A DNA stretch of 64,000 bases from Absidia repens (GCA_002105175.1 MCGE01000012.1:124001-188000); one strand, 5' to 3'. Positions 35,601-48,409 are shown, numbered from the stretch's first letter. Notes: a model not told the origin generated them from the sequence alone. Translations and numbers: made by a program.

Positions 35601-37443
35601 TAAGTTGTCTTAGCATACAATATTGATCACATACCTTTCATTCCTCTTTTTGTTTTATGTGCCCACGCCTCTCCTTGATTCATGCATCCATCTTCACCTT
35701 TTTTTTTTTTTTTTTTTGCCTACTTACTTGCATAAAGTCCGCTTCCCCCAGGGTCCAGGACGCCAATTCACGCCTTCAGTTGTTCCACAGTAGCGGCACC
35801 AATCCACGTTTTTCTTGGTGAGTTTTTGATAAAGAGTGGGATGGCATGTCGGGCGAGGGTCAATTTTTTCCAAATGCTCATGGCTTTCAGGATAAGCAAA
35901 TACAGGTGGCGCTGTTGATGAAGCTACTTTTACCTTTTTGGGTTGTTGTTTTTGCTTTTTAGCCGTGGAGATGGTGGCGGCGGTGTTGTTGTTGTTGCTG
36001 GTAGGGACTGCATGTTTGGTGCTTATTTTTTTCTTGTTGGGTTTGGTGTTCTTCAAAATAAGTGTTTGTTTTGTTTTGGCTTTGATATCATTGACATCGG
36101 CATCATCAAACATGTTGGCACGTCGATTTTCCCATGAAGAGATAGAGTCGTCGTCTGAATCCAAAAAATCGTCTTGTACGGAGATGTATTGGAAGTCCGT
36201 TTTCATCATTCGATAATCAAGACTAGATTGGAACAAACAAAAAAAAAAGTCAGTAAAACTCAATTCACGCGTTAAAACGACAACAACAAAAATAACAACA
36301 AAAGCATATATATTTACCTTGTAGAACCAGCATCATCGCTGCCGTCATCATCAGATGAAGAATCTTCTCCAGAAGCGTCAAAATAATCCCATTGGTGTTC
36401 ATTTGGGGACATTGGTGGAGTAGATTTTGGAGAGAAAACGGCAAGGAAAGAATGATCGTTCTTACTGGTAGATGCGACAGCGCCATTTCGTTTTCGTTTC
36501 AAAGCAGAGGATTGACGTGATAAAGCTACAGTTGATTCAACACAAGAGTTGGTGAGAGCAGTGGTGGGTTTTTGTTTTTGTTTGAGCTCCTTGTGCTGTT
36601 GTTCCTGTTGCTGTTGATTATCCAGATCAAAGTCCAAGGCACCAAAGAAAAGAAAAGAATCATCCTGTTCCAATAGCAAATCGGAGGGACTGAAATCGTC
36701 ATCCCGGGATTGTGTTGATTCCCCATCAGTTTGAGACCCACACAAGGTGGCAGCTTCATCATCGGAACAAGAAGAGGGCGTTGATGTATATGATGCAGTT
36801 GGTGGTGAAAATGAAGCAGTGGCTGAGGCTGAGGTGGCTGTTGTTGCTAATGTTCCCAGTGAATCCGACGATGAAGTCGACGATAACGAAGAGGAAATAG
36901 TTGTGGTATTGGTAGCCTGCATGGCAGGAGAGAAAAAGACATCCTTGACCAATTCCTTTTGTTGTTCGACTAGAGTATCATAAGTGATAGTTGCATTTTC
37001 CAAAGTATGGTGAATAGGTTGAATAATGATAGGTGATTGAGTTAGGTTGCACTAGAAATAAAGGTCAGTGGTGATGGTTGGTGTAAAAGAGATAAAACAA
37101 TATAAGCGGAGACGATACAAAGTTCATGTTAGTGTCACAAGTCATGCCCACGCTTCTTTTTTTTATATTTTTTATTTGTCTTTCTTACCTCTGACTGAAG
37201 CCAAGTAGACAGTATCAATTCAGGTAAAAAAGGCATGGATGGTATTTCCGATACTGATTGTTGGTGATGAATGTGCTGTTGATCCATTGTTTCTTTAGTA
37301 AAATAACGTGTTTCTGTTGCGTGAGGGCAAGTGTCATCAGTTGTGATTGCATTTGTTGGCGTTGAAGAAGTGTTCTTGGCTAAAAAATCTTCGGTTTGCA
37401 CCATATCTGAAGATGAGGAAGAGCATGAGAGAGGGGTAGCCAT
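35066..37443 (-). CDS. GATA-like plus PHD-like zinc-finger protein
   Basis: Exons 37189-37443, 36318-37051, 35728-36222 and 35066-35564 join to 660 residues. Residues 1-470 are Ser/Thr/Gln-rich with acidic patches. A GATA-like finger starts at C473: C473-x2-C476-x17-C494 and then LCNKHGC, so the last pair is spaced by four residues (C494, C499) rather than the usual two. It is split by the last intron after C494 and rebuilt by splicing. A PHD-like finger follows within about 100 residues (FYCATCH, VRCEGCYKSYHQKCY, WYCDKTC), with a Cys4-His-Cys3 order. GATA fingers bind DNA and PHD fingers usually read histone tails, so a chromatin-bound regulator is likely. A basic RKRLPL and a Ser run end the protein. 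I do not recognise an established name. Confidence 0.82.
35568..35598. repeat. (ATA)10 microsatellite inside the last intron of the GATA/PHD gene
   Basis: Ten ATA units next to the acceptor; on the coding strand the repeat forms the polypyrimidine-poor tract just before TTATTAG. Confidence 0.93.
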
Positions 37444-38954
37444 GTCAGAGTTTTGTGGAATAAATATTCGTTAGCAGAAAAAATGTAGACAAGAATAAAT
37501 TTAATATTGCAATAATGAGAGATTCATGCAATGAATGAAAGATAAAGAAAGAAAAGAAAAAAAGAGAGAGAAAAAAGAGTTTCAAAAAAATTAAGGGGGG
37601 AGGGGATTTTAAATTTATTGGGGGGATATGTTTTCCAAAATAGGAATAGTCCAATAAAAAAGGAGTGCTATTGGCTGAAAGGAGAGTTTTGGAAGGGGAA
37701 TGTTAGAGGGGATGCGTGAACCTTTAATTTTGCTTTGGCAGTTACTGTTACTTTTCGTTTTCCGTTCTTTTGACATCATTTTATCGTCCTTTATCCATCA
37801 ATCTTATTACGATCTAAGCACTTAGGAAATCACAATCAAACAACAAGAATACAACGAATAATCGCATGCTATCATAATATATTGTGTACTGTACGTGGTC
37901 CAATGCAGATCAGCACAGACGCCGTGCATACAAGTCTCCTTCTAATACTGATCCTCGTGCATTTCCTTTTGATAACCAAACAGTACCAAACAGTATCAAA
38001 CTGCACCAAACAGTACCAAACAGGACAATACAGTCAGTATATGTTAGACCGTTGCTCCGTAATCAATGCTAAATCCGCTGTAACGTTTGATTATATTATT
38101 CCAATTATCTCATTTGTTCCTTTAACATATTTTCTTTGTTATCATAACTCATGTTTATTTGTTTGTGCGGAAATCATCAACCAAGTGTCATATTAACCCA
38201 TCCAAGCTAACAATACTTCCCACATACAAGTAAGTCCTTATGAAAATACTTGTTTCCTTACTCCTTTTTTTTTTCTTTTTGTTTGACAAAAAATACATCG
38301 AGTAAAATCAGTTTTAACAAAGGTACTACGGAAAATGGACTCGGGTCTTAATAATTTTGTCATTTACACCAAGCCAAAAATATAAACAATTCGTAGCACA
38401 CTAACTAACAGCGGGGTTCCTGAGGCTGGGCATACTGAGAACAGTGGATGGCAGGGAAAGCGGGTTTTGAAAAAGTCGATCTTCCCATTCCGAGTTCTTA
38501 TCAGATGCGATGATAGCGATAAATTTTTATATCGCAACACTGCATATCACTGTACGTTTAAATGGAAATGAAGACTTGACTTCAAACAAAACACGGGTGA
38601 TATCATTCATGTCCGATGATACCAAAAATAACGAACTAACTAACCGTTTTAAATAATCCCTCACTAAAATTTCTGACGGTTTCACTTATTTTCGTATCAT
38701 TTCCTGTATGATACCTTCTTTTGAAATTATTTCCGTCATTCATTTCGATAGATCCATATATTAAGAAGTACAATTGCTTGCCATGGTTTTCTTTTCTTTT
38801 TCTGCATTGACAATTTTTTTTTCATCAACGGAATTTAAATCCCGTTTTGGCTGAAAAATCCAAGCCACTCCTCGCTGCTGCTGTTTTTTTATTTCGCAGG
38901 ACACTGAATGATTTTAATCTTTTTATTTTTTCTTGTCCTTTTCACTAATATATA
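37444..38954. other. Divergent intergenic region (GATA/PHD gene and KRR1)
   Basis: About 1.5 kb that should hold both promoters. At about 37975-38033 a short word, ACCAAACAGT, is repeated about five times with small changes (some with TATC, CTGC or GGAC). Several GATA words occur. No supported exon. Confidence 0.5.
37975..38033. repeat. Tandem ~11-bp repeat of ACCAAACAGT
   Basis: About five imperfect copies (CCAAACAGTA, CCAAACAGTA, TCAAACTGCA, CCAAACAGTA, CCAAACAGGA) in the promoter space between KRR1 and the GATA/PHD gene. Confidence 0.85.
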
Positions 38955-40206
<1,252 letters not shown>

Positions 40207-40489
40207 TTTATCAAGTTTTCCATTAGTATTATCTTCATCTTTATCATCACATAGTCTTACTCATATAATTTTATTTATGGTTTTTTTTTTACCCTTTACT
40301 CTTTTCCTCGTTCATTATATTTCCCATCACTCGTCCTCATTATCATACTCAATAAAACTCATTTATCAAAATATGCCATACAATAAGTACCTGGGCGGAG
40401 TATAAACATATTCCAATTTTTTTTTTTTTTTTTTTTTTTGTGCTTCATTTTATATCTATTTGATATATCGTGGCTAATCCGGAACTGAC
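40207..40489. other. KRR1 3' UTR and spacer
   Basis: Contains an AATAAAA signal near 40350 and a T22 run near 40418-40439. Nothing coding. Confidence 0.5.
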
Positions 40490-41516
40490 TCTCTTATTGT
40501 AGGTGGCGAATCATTGGGTGCACCTTCCTTCGCTGCATATCAAACGCTTTACCAACCCAAACCCCATCCAGCAGCTATGGTGCCTGTCAACATCAACCGA
40601 CCACCTCCACGTCCCACACTCTACTTTACCTTCTGAACAATCCATAGACACCAGACTCAATGCTAAAAGCATTCTTCCCTCTGGTATACCTACTCCTCCA
40701 ATGATATGGTTTACCGTAATGCTTATGTCACCTCATATAATTGTCGAGAACGCAATCACAATTGGATCGCTGAACACTTCATCGCCGACTCACTCAGAAA
40801 GACAGACGATGCAGATCGTGACAAATGCTGCTTCAAGGAAGACGACACCATCCTCCCTCAATTCCTACGCTCCTTAATGACTATTACAAAAGTGGATTCG
40901 ATCGTGGTCACATGGTACCTGCCTCTCATGTCAAGAATAGTCAACTCAAAACGGACGAAAGTTTCTGCTCGACTAACATTGCCCCTAGGGCCGGCGATGG
41001 ATTTAATCCGTGATTGTACGTGAGTCTACCAGCTCTCTATACTTTTATAATCAATTCTCACTGCCATTTTCTTTTTGTTTACTATAGATTGGGCTCATGT
41101 AGAAAAATCACTGTCGCTCATTGATTAAACCAATTGAACAACGTATATGTGATTACTGGTTCTCTGTGTTTGTCGTACAAGGAATCTCACGGCAAGTTTT
41201 ATGTGAAATACCAAGCCATTGGCAATCCTCCCAACGTGATTGTACCTACTCACTTATACAACGTCTTTGTGATGAAATCAAACGGAATATACAGTTCAAT
41301 CACCTGTGTCCTGTCCAACCAATCTATTTCTGATTACGTTCCTCCGAAGAATTCATGGTCCCTGTCGATGCCGTTGAACGTGGCTCCGATCTGACATTCT
41401 TTGACCGTATGGGCCAACCAAGGAGAACGGCCCTGACTTGCGCAAGGTTATCAAGTGCTCAAATCGTCTTGTCCAAATTCCATCAAGGCAAGCAGAAAAC
41501 TGCCGTCACTGCTTAG
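40490..41516 (+). pseudogene. Decayed DNA/RNA non-specific endonuclease (NUC1/EXOG type)
   Basis: Successive blocks of a mitochondrial-type nuclease appear in the right order but in different frames: LPSGIPTPP, then MVYRNAYVTSYNCRERNHNW and IAEHF, then FKEDDTI, then DYYKSGFDRGHMVPASH (the DRGH active-site motif is intact) and CSTNIAPRAGDGFN, then DYWAHVEK after an intron at 41016-41087, then NNVYVITGSL through GNPPNVIVPTHLY, then FMVPVDAVERGSDLTFFDR, ending in TAG at 41514-41516. At least five frame changes and a stop near 40635 separate them, so no full product can be made. In an intact gene this family degrades nucleic acids in mitochondria, helped by a Mg-bound His/Asn pair. It lies 0.3 kb downstream of KRR1. 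The frame breaks may be decay or, less likely, repeated base-call errors. Confidence 0.85.
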
Positions 41517-42449
41517 GTGAACGCTACCTAATCTTTTTTTTTATTAGTTAGTCATCTCCACCGCTCCCCTTCCCCGCTTATCTTCTTCGCTATTCTAGTT
41601 TTTTCCCCTTTGATTTTATCTTGCTTTGTTTAGTTGAATAAAAACTATGTTTTGGTCAATTTTTTTTTTGTATGTGTGTATGTGTGTATGTGTGTATGTG
41701 TGTATGTGTGTATGTGTGCTCACTGCTTTATTATGCCAAGGCTACCACCGCAGAAAATTTCTTCCATATATATAGAAATAAAATATGATTTTGTGTCATT
41801 TATTTAATATTTATCAATATATAATACTACGGTGTAAAAAATTCCAAGGATTATACAAATTATATTTACTTGCTGGAGCTTATTCTACCCAATTGCCCTG
41901 ACGACCAAAATAATTTTTTAAGCCTAGACTGTTTTTGTCTTGCGATCGGGCAAAGCGCAGGACATTCCCATTTCTCGCACCCAATCTATTTTTGCGGGTT
42001 GTTAAACACATTCTCACTCTTTCAAAAAATGTTCTATGGGATATAAGGGTAGGAGAGAGGTTGAAATATGTATTTTGATAGACTGGGATTTGACGTATCT
42101 ACCATTTCGCTCTTTATTGTCAGTCCCTCTATTTTTTATCATACCATACGCGATAAAAACAATAGATTGAATATATGCAATATTTCCAGGCGTAATCTTT
42201 ATTATAAAGTAATAAGAAAAAATATATTATAAAGCAGGAAAGACTATGCTGGAAGTACTGTGTGGTTTGGTTAATATAAAAGGAAGAGCTGGAATACGAT
42301 TTACATTTCATACCAAGTGACATAAGACTGCCAACTGGTCGCTGGGGCTCTGGAGGAAGAGTCATAAAAAGTGAGCTATAAAGCAGGTGATTGGTATGAC
42401 CCTCACCAAATAGAAGCAATGACTGCTTTACTCACTGTATAATAGGGAA
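41517..42449. other. Intergenic, includes a TGTGTATG repeat
   Basis: After the pseudogene: an AATAAAAA signal near 41638, then a (TGTGTATG)n run at 41670-41719. The stretch at 42250-42440 has weak similarity to 58250-58330, so repeat copy B may begin earlier than I place it. No supported exon. Confidence 0.45.
41670..41719. repeat. (TGTGTATG)6 short tandem repeat
   Basis: Six 8-base units with no interruption, downstream of the NUC1-type pseudogene. Confidence 0.95.
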
Positions 42450-42912
42450 TAAAAAGGCTTATTTTATTGAAGGATACTAACTAGATATTAAAGCTAAAGT
42501 GGAGTGGTTCATTGTAGCAAGGTGATGTAAATGAATAACACATGGCACAAGTTAATGGAACATATTCTATTAAAACAAGTAAAAAGAAACATATTTTATT
42601 CAAATAGAGATGCAAACTATGGATAAGCTAACACTAAACTAATCCAATGAAGACCCCCAAAAGCCACCTAATGGTGCCTTCGGATCCTGGATCCAAAATG
42701 AAAGGTTTCCTCTTGCATCTTGTAATCCCTGAGCTGAAAATATTTCTATTCTAGTACTGATACTAATCCAAGTCCACCATGACCTCTAAGGAAAACAGAA
42801 AATGAAAACGAAACAAAGAGCCGCGTCACCTCCCTCCCAAAAAAAAAAAAAAAAAGAAAATCGTGAGAAAGTAAAAATTCCACGTGGACGGTATTTGAAA
42901 TATTTTTGTGGT
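42450..42912 (+). repeat. Dispersed repeat family, copy B (shorter)
   Basis: Matches copy A in order: TTATTTTATTGAAGGATACT, AAGTAAAAAGAAACATATTT, GCTAACACTAAACTAA, AAAGCCACCTAATGGT, GATCCAAAATGAAAGG, TGCATCTTGTAATCCC, then ends with ATTCCACGTGGACGGTATTT. It is missing part of the middle seen in A and C. Confidence 0.78.
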
Positions 42913-43989
42913 TCCTTTTTTTTTTTTTTTTTTTACAACAGTCAACACCATACAACAATGACAACATGGTAGTTATCTTTTATCATAACAAACCCTGACC
43001 ACTCAACTGTGACACACCTATGCACAATTGATTTTTTGTTTTTTTCTTACTTAAAATGGCTCCACTTGGCAGATTGGCATTCTCGTTCACTTCCTTTTAT
43101 TTTTTACCATGGCGTACACCAAACTTTGCCGAGGCAGCACGGACGTTACTTTCTCATGTCACAACTGTCATGATGCCTTTGCACTCCCTTCCTCTTTACG
43201 TAGAACAATGTGTGAAGTCCACACCGTTGAATATTTTACCCCCCCTCCCTTCGCTATCGAGCAATTTTATCATCGTATAATTACCTACCCTCTTAGTTTA
43301 CCTTATGATATATTATTCTACAATAAAAAACTTTTTATGCTTCAATGAATACTTTTAATGATTTATAATGTATCATATAGTTTTTTTAAGTGATCCAAAA
43401 AAAACTTCCTTTTCGAAGACAGTTTGGTCCTGTATATCTGCCTGTCATACCCTCGTACTTATAAGGTCCAAAATCCTACCCCTTCGACACCTCCTCCTGG
43501 TGACAGAAAACTCGTCTTTTACTATTTAACTTTATAACGCCTCAAACGAAATGAATCCTAAATACATGCCACAAAAAAAAAGTATATGCAGATATTATTT
43601 TGTTGCTAATAGATAGTGCACTCTGTATGTTTGTATGTATGCATAATCGCTAACTCTAGCTGCCCTTTGACATAATATGTTTGACGTTTTTCGTTCCTTA
43701 TGATATAAAATTCAGGTCCTTTTCGACAACATGAATTCCATTACAACCTTCATATGCACCAATAACACCATAGTTTCCTCACACACGTTCCCAGTCACCA
43801 CTATATATATTTTCAAATTGATACCGTAAAAAATGATTGATAGATTTCTGTGTTTTATTTCAAGAATGCATTTGGTAAATAAGAATAAAATAATGAGGTC
43901 TAAAACTAAAGGGTGGTAGGAGTACTATGATATAATACACAAAGCAAGAGGTAAGAGGAAGATGGGAAAGGAAGGGAGAGGGCTATGAC
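42913..43989. other. Intergenic; no supported gene
   Basis: T17 run near 42918-42935. A short open stretch at 43109-43348 with several Cys and His (FSCHNCHDAF) was considered and set aside. The 3' flank of CRD1 contains AT-rich, minus-strand polyadenylation-like sequence near 43850-43900. Confidence 0.45.
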
Positions 43990-45410
43990 CTATTTTGCTT
44001 GACTAAGAATGCGGACGGCGTCCTTTGAATAAATGTAACTAGCGCCAGACCAGACGGTCGTAGTACCTACAATCCAGCTAAAATAAAGCGAGTGCCAAAA
44101 AAAAAAAGTAAGTTTACAATATATTCATTACCATTGGTGAGGACACTTACTGCATAGCCGTCATTATTTCTGCTGAAGGGACTCCCATACTCATTGTGGT
44201 CAACGAAGATCCCATCAAAAGAAGTTGAAGTGCGGTATTTACTTTGCTGATTGTTGTTGGTCGTACTTCAGCTGATGGTATCGAAAAATCCCAGTATCGG
44301 GCAAATGTTTTCTATAACGAACAAAAAAAAAACGGAAAGTCAGTCAGTCAGTCAGTCAGTCAGCGAACACATCAACAAGGTGAATAAAATACAAACAAGA
44401 TGGGCTTACCGGTGCTGGAAGAGAAATATACCGATAATAAAAGGCGGCAATCACAAGACCAACATCTCGACCTAAAATGACACCAGCCAATGGTACTACA
44501 ATAGACAAACCCATGTACAAAAAGAGGTGATGAGGTTATGGCGAAAATAACCAAGGATAAATATTTAGAAAATAAACCTACGTGGTAGTACGCCTTCCAT
44601 TGCCAAAGAGATTGTCATCACCGTCATCAACGTCTTGTCAGCCGCAGGATCAATAATACTTCCAACAACAGTTTTCAAATTGTAACGCCGAGCAATATAT
44701 CCGTCGAGCTACAACAATAACATTACAACACCATAAGAAAATCTCTACATACATCATCTATACCATCATTTTTTTTTATCAGGGGGAAGTGCTTACCATG
44801 TCAGTGAATCCAGCCAAGGCGAAGACCCCTAAAGCAACGTCGTAATTGTGCTGTGTTATCAAATAACCAATAAAGGGCGCCGAGAGAAGTCTGGAAAACG
44901 TCAAAAAGTTGGGAATGGTGTAGATGTTTTCGTGTGTGGGTATGACATCCTTGAGCTAAGCATAAACATGTCAAGTAAAAAAGAAGAGTGGGGGGGGGTT
45001 AGTGTTTTATATTGCATAGAAATATGTTACTATCATACAATGTTTGACTTCATTACCTTGTTAATAACAACCTTTGCATTTTCGGTCTTTTGCTTCAGTT
45101 TGTTAGCAGGTGATTCGTCTGATGGTCTGTTGGAAGTGTTATAGAAAACAAGTGCTTTTTGATATTGGGCGCGCCATTGAGTAGAGAGAAGTGGTTTTCG
45201 GCGAAGGCAATTCCTATAAACAAGTCAGTCAGTTTAAGAATTGATCTTTTTTTTTTTTTACAACATTTGGCTTTACCGTGCTGTAGAAAGCATGGAGGAG
45301 GTAGGAAGAATTTGATGGATGGACACCACAGTAGTCCGACTAATGCTGGTAAAAGAGCGATGCCTGATATTACAGGTAGTGAGCAACCGTACTTGTATGG
45401 ACGTTAGCAT
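43990..45410 (-). CDS. CRD1: Cardiolipin synthase (CDP-alcohol phosphatidyltransferase)
   Basis: Seven exons (45277-45410, 45057-45213, 44797-44955, 44582-44708, 44410-44495, 44151-44311, 43990-44077) join to 303 residues. Crd1 makes cardiolipin from phosphatidylglycerol and CDP-diacylglycerol in the inner mitochondrial membrane. The N-terminus, MLTSIQVRLLTTCNIRHRSF, is a typical mitochondrial presequence. ENIYTIPNFLTFSR is the family's first helix. The catalytic motif D-G-x2-A-R-x8-G-x3-D-x3-D is complete from D152 to D174. Further hydrophobic segments follow to the C-terminus, which ends in RILSQAK. All introns have GTAAG-like donors; a tetranucleotide repeat lies in the intron between the fifth and sixth exons. 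Confidence 0.94.
44339..44363. repeat. (GTCA)6 microsatellite in a CRD1 intron
   Basis: About six GTCA units inside the intron at 44312-44410; it does not touch the splice sites. Confidence 0.93.
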
Positions 45411-45773
45411 TTGGTGAAAATGAATAAATCGAAAGAGAAGGAGGTGTTTTTTATTGTTGAGGGGTAAAGGGCGAAAAAAAAAAGTAAAATTCAATCGCCG
45501 CTGTGTGGTCGTTCAGTAACGAGTAAAGAATATATGAACTTTTAGTTGACATTTGTGAATGAAGGTGAAGCGGAAAACAGAAATAAATAATAGAATAATA
45601 TTAGGCCAAATGTAAGCTAATGTTTGGGTGAGTTTTTTTTCAACAATAGTAATAAAATAAGAATAGTAATGGGATGTACAAATAAAGGTGAGATGGGTGA
45701 AGTGAATAAAATGAAGGGTGCTAAATAATATAAGATAAAATGCAAAAAGGAAGATAAAGATAATTGACATTGA
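45411..45773. other. Spacer between CRD1 start and the Lys-rich gene
   Basis: About 360 bases upstream of CRD1. AT-rich, no supported exon. Confidence 0.45.
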
Positions 45774-46670
45774 TTATTTCCAGAATTGCCATGTCTTGCG
45801 CTTGTTTTTCTTTTTGACATCGATATTTTTGATTTTCTTGGACGCAAGTTTGCTTCTTCCTTTTCATCGGTCTTCTTGATTTCCTTGGACGCCACCTTTT
45901 CATCAGTCTTCTTGATTTCATTGGGAGCCACCTCGCTTTCCTTTTTATCATTTTTCTCACTGATTTCCTTGTCAGCAGTTTTTTCATTTGACTTTAATGC
46001 CACCGGGGATTTGATCTATTGTCACAAAATAATAAAATAATAATCAATCAGCCAAGCTGTTAGTCGCTTGAATCCGCCCCGTCCGTCTTTTTTTTTTTCC
46101 CCGCATTCTTTACCTTATCTTTTTTGAAAATACCAAACACTGATTTTGGTTTTCCCAATGATGTCCTGTTCTTGATTAGTTTGCCCTTCTTGCCGCCATT
46201 AACAGTTGCTACACCATCCACACCTGCTGTATTTTCAATTGATTTCAATGTATCATCCTTGTTTTCTATTTTTTTTTTTTTTTTGCGTTTCATTAATATT
46301 GAGTTTTTCCATCGCACCTTCTTCAGTCTTCGGACTTTCTTCAGCCTTGGGAGTTTCTTTAACCTCAGGGGTAACTTTAGCCTTGAGAGTTTCTTCAGCC
46401 TTGGAGGTTCCTCCAACCATCGAAGTTTCTTCAGCCTTAGGAGTTTCTTCAAGCTTTACTTGACTTACTAGAGTAGCTTCATTTGCCTTGGTGTCAATTT
46501 TCTCCTCCGTAATAGGGACAACAGTTTAATTTCAGATTCTGTAGAGATAGTAGGTTAATCAATTGAAGGAGTGGCGACGTCTTGTTGGGTAACCTTCTTT
46601 GTCGCGGTGGCGGTCTTTTGTTTACGACGTTGAGCAGCGTTTTTTTTTTTTTTTTTTTTTTTTTAGTCAT
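45774..46670 (-). pseudogene. Lys/Glu-rich repeat protein gene with frame breaks
   Basis: The minus strand reads as a Lys-rich protein, but no single frame spans it. From the start ATG (46668-46670) a 25-A run leads into a Lys block; the likely continuation (NAAQRRKQKTATATKK) is one base out of frame with the ATG, and that frame also hits a TAA near 46557. A second block with imperfect ETPKAEE / ETSMVGG / ETLKAK repeats spans about 46285-46500. A 16-A run at 46269-46284 then separates it from IENKDDTLKSIENTAGVDG. An intron (donor GTAAAG, acceptor GACAATAG near 46012) joins SVFGIFKKDK to IKSPVALKSNEK, followed by EIKKTDEK repeats. The end needs another shift to reach KRKTWQFWK and TAA at 45774-45776. 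Function is unknown; the basic/acidic repeats would suit a nucleic-acid-binding or nucleolar protein. Homopolymer length errors may explain part of this. Confidence 0.55.
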
Positions 46671-47100
46671 TGTGTGGGCACAAGAATAAAACAAAAATAT
46701 TAACGGAAGGGGAAGTAAAAAAGAAATATTAAAAAAAAATATTTTTAGTTCGTGAATAAAAATAAATAAAAGCGGGTGTTTGGTGAGAATATAAACTAAG
46801 AATGGAAGTGTCACTTCGTTTCTCTATCATACACGCTTGGTTTTCCTTTGTATGGCTGATCTATACCCTCTTTTTTACAACCCAGCTTACTTCCGCCCGC
46901 CTTTTTCTGCAACCACCGCGCACGCCACAAACATAATCAACATACCCCACGTATAACAAGGCAAATTCAGGGACACATTTTTTTTTTATTAATTAAGATC
47001 AATGATCAGATAATAAATACATTGTTCTAAAAAAAACTAAACTATTGGGTTCTCTAAAACCACACAGGGGAATCATATATGAAGTGGATCAAAGCTTGCT
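46671..47100. other. Spacer between two minus-strand genes
   Basis: AT-rich, with T/A runs. No supported exon. Confidence 0.45.
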
Positions 47101-47584
47101 TTACATCAGCAAAGAGAAACCAAAAGCGCCCAAAACAATAACTAAAAGAACAGATAAAAGCTGAGGTAAATGGGTCATCGCAGGCTGTGAAGCATTAAAA
47201 GGCGCTGATCGTACAGTTGGTGCATTTCCACTTTGTATTTGAACGTGCTGGTGAAGGGCTAGGTAAAAGGTGTCCATCAAATTGGAAGGCATATCGACAG
47301 AGATGGTGGCGCTTGTGTTAAATTGAAGTTGGTACCGTAGGACCACAGAATCCGGTAACAAAGTTTTGCTTTGATTCGAAAGCAGAAGCATCTTTCCACA
47401 AATTGACATCAACCGTATAAGCACCAGGACTGAGATTAGGGTACGAGTAGTCATTCCATCTAGAGAGATTTGCCAGCAGCGGCTGTAGCATTATTTTCGG
47501 GACTATAATGACAGGACTTATTTGAGCTTTTACCAAAACCAGTACCAAACTGAATAATACAGTGAGGAGTATAAAAATAGACAT
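47101..47584 (-). pseudogene. Small secreted, probably GPI-anchored protein with one frame shift
   Basis: The first block starts MSIFILLTVLFSLVLVLVKA, a clear signal peptide, then continues WNDYSYPNLSPGAYTVDVNL to SKQNF. The second block, in another frame, reads VVLRYQLQFNTSATISVDMP, then a Ser/Ala-rich segment, and ends with a hydrophobic tail (LPQLLSVLLVIVLGAFGFSL) before TAA at 47101-47103. Together they have the make-up of a GPI-anchored surface protein of about 160 residues. The two blocks meet around a short A-run at 47364-47367 (AAAGCAAAACTTTG on the coding strand); a single base there changes the frame. I see no intron that would repair it. It may be a sequencing error, so a functional gene is quite possible. 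Family not recognised. Confidence 0.6.
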
Positions 47585-48409
47585 AAGTTTAGCGAGAGAG
47601 ATACGGGGGGAGGGAGATGGGTTAAGTCAAAGGAATGAATGAGGAAAAGAAAGGAAATCAAATGGAAGAAAACAGAGAAAAGCTGCTTTTATTCTCTACC
47701 TATACTTATTTTTGAACCCCCGGTTTTGTAACTTGGAGGGGGGGGGGCTACAGAAATAGCTGAATGGCTGTCAATGGTAATGTTAATTGGTTCAATTGAT
47801 CGCACTAGTCCAATTTAGTTTAACTATGCGTAGAACAGTAATCCATAAAACCTATCATTCACGATCGTCAATGACATCATTGTTGATCTTCATTATTTGC
47901 CATTGTATCTTTAAGCGGGTTTTGAAATATACCACTCTCATCACTCAAGATTGTTACTGTCAGCTTTAACGACACTTCATCATAGTATAAGGATGTCCCC
48001 TAAACTTTCCACTTAAATTTGACGATGGTATACATCCAAGGAGATTCAGGGCGAAATTCATATGATATGAGGGAGAGTTTATATATGATTTCAAGTATAG
48101 GGCCCAATTTCTAGTACATCGTTATCAATAAGATATGGTATGTACGTACAGTACATTCAATTCTATCAAATGGCATGAACAAATTATGAGTGTAAAGATC
48201 TTGGATGTATCTCAATAGAGTGAATGAATAACATACGTAACCAAGGGAAATACCAAATTGGGATATTTAGGAAAGCATGACCCAATTTTTTTTAAGCGAG
48301 CGCGTGGTTGTTTCTCTTCCGCTTTCTCCACTTTTTTTTCTATTTTATTTTATCTCTATACCTGTTTATTTTAATTTACCCTTCCTTAGCATATCTTTTC
48401 TTACAAGTT
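47585..48409. other. Divergent intergenic region (secreted protein and ATG11)
   Basis: Contains the promoter of ATG11. Pyrimidine-rich leader (CTTTCTCC, CTTCC) precedes the ATG11 start. No supported exon. Confidence 0.5.

Noticed and set aside
37882..38196. Plus-strand open frames over the 11-bp repeats.
   Set aside because: They run over promoter repeats between divergent genes and have low-complexity content.
43109..43348. A 79-residue plus-strand open frame with a Cys/His pattern (FSCHNCHDAF, CEVH).
   Set aside because: The Cys/His spacing does not fit a C2H2 finger (17 residues between the second Cys and the first His), there is no partner exon, and the overlapping frame is also open. 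Treated as chance.
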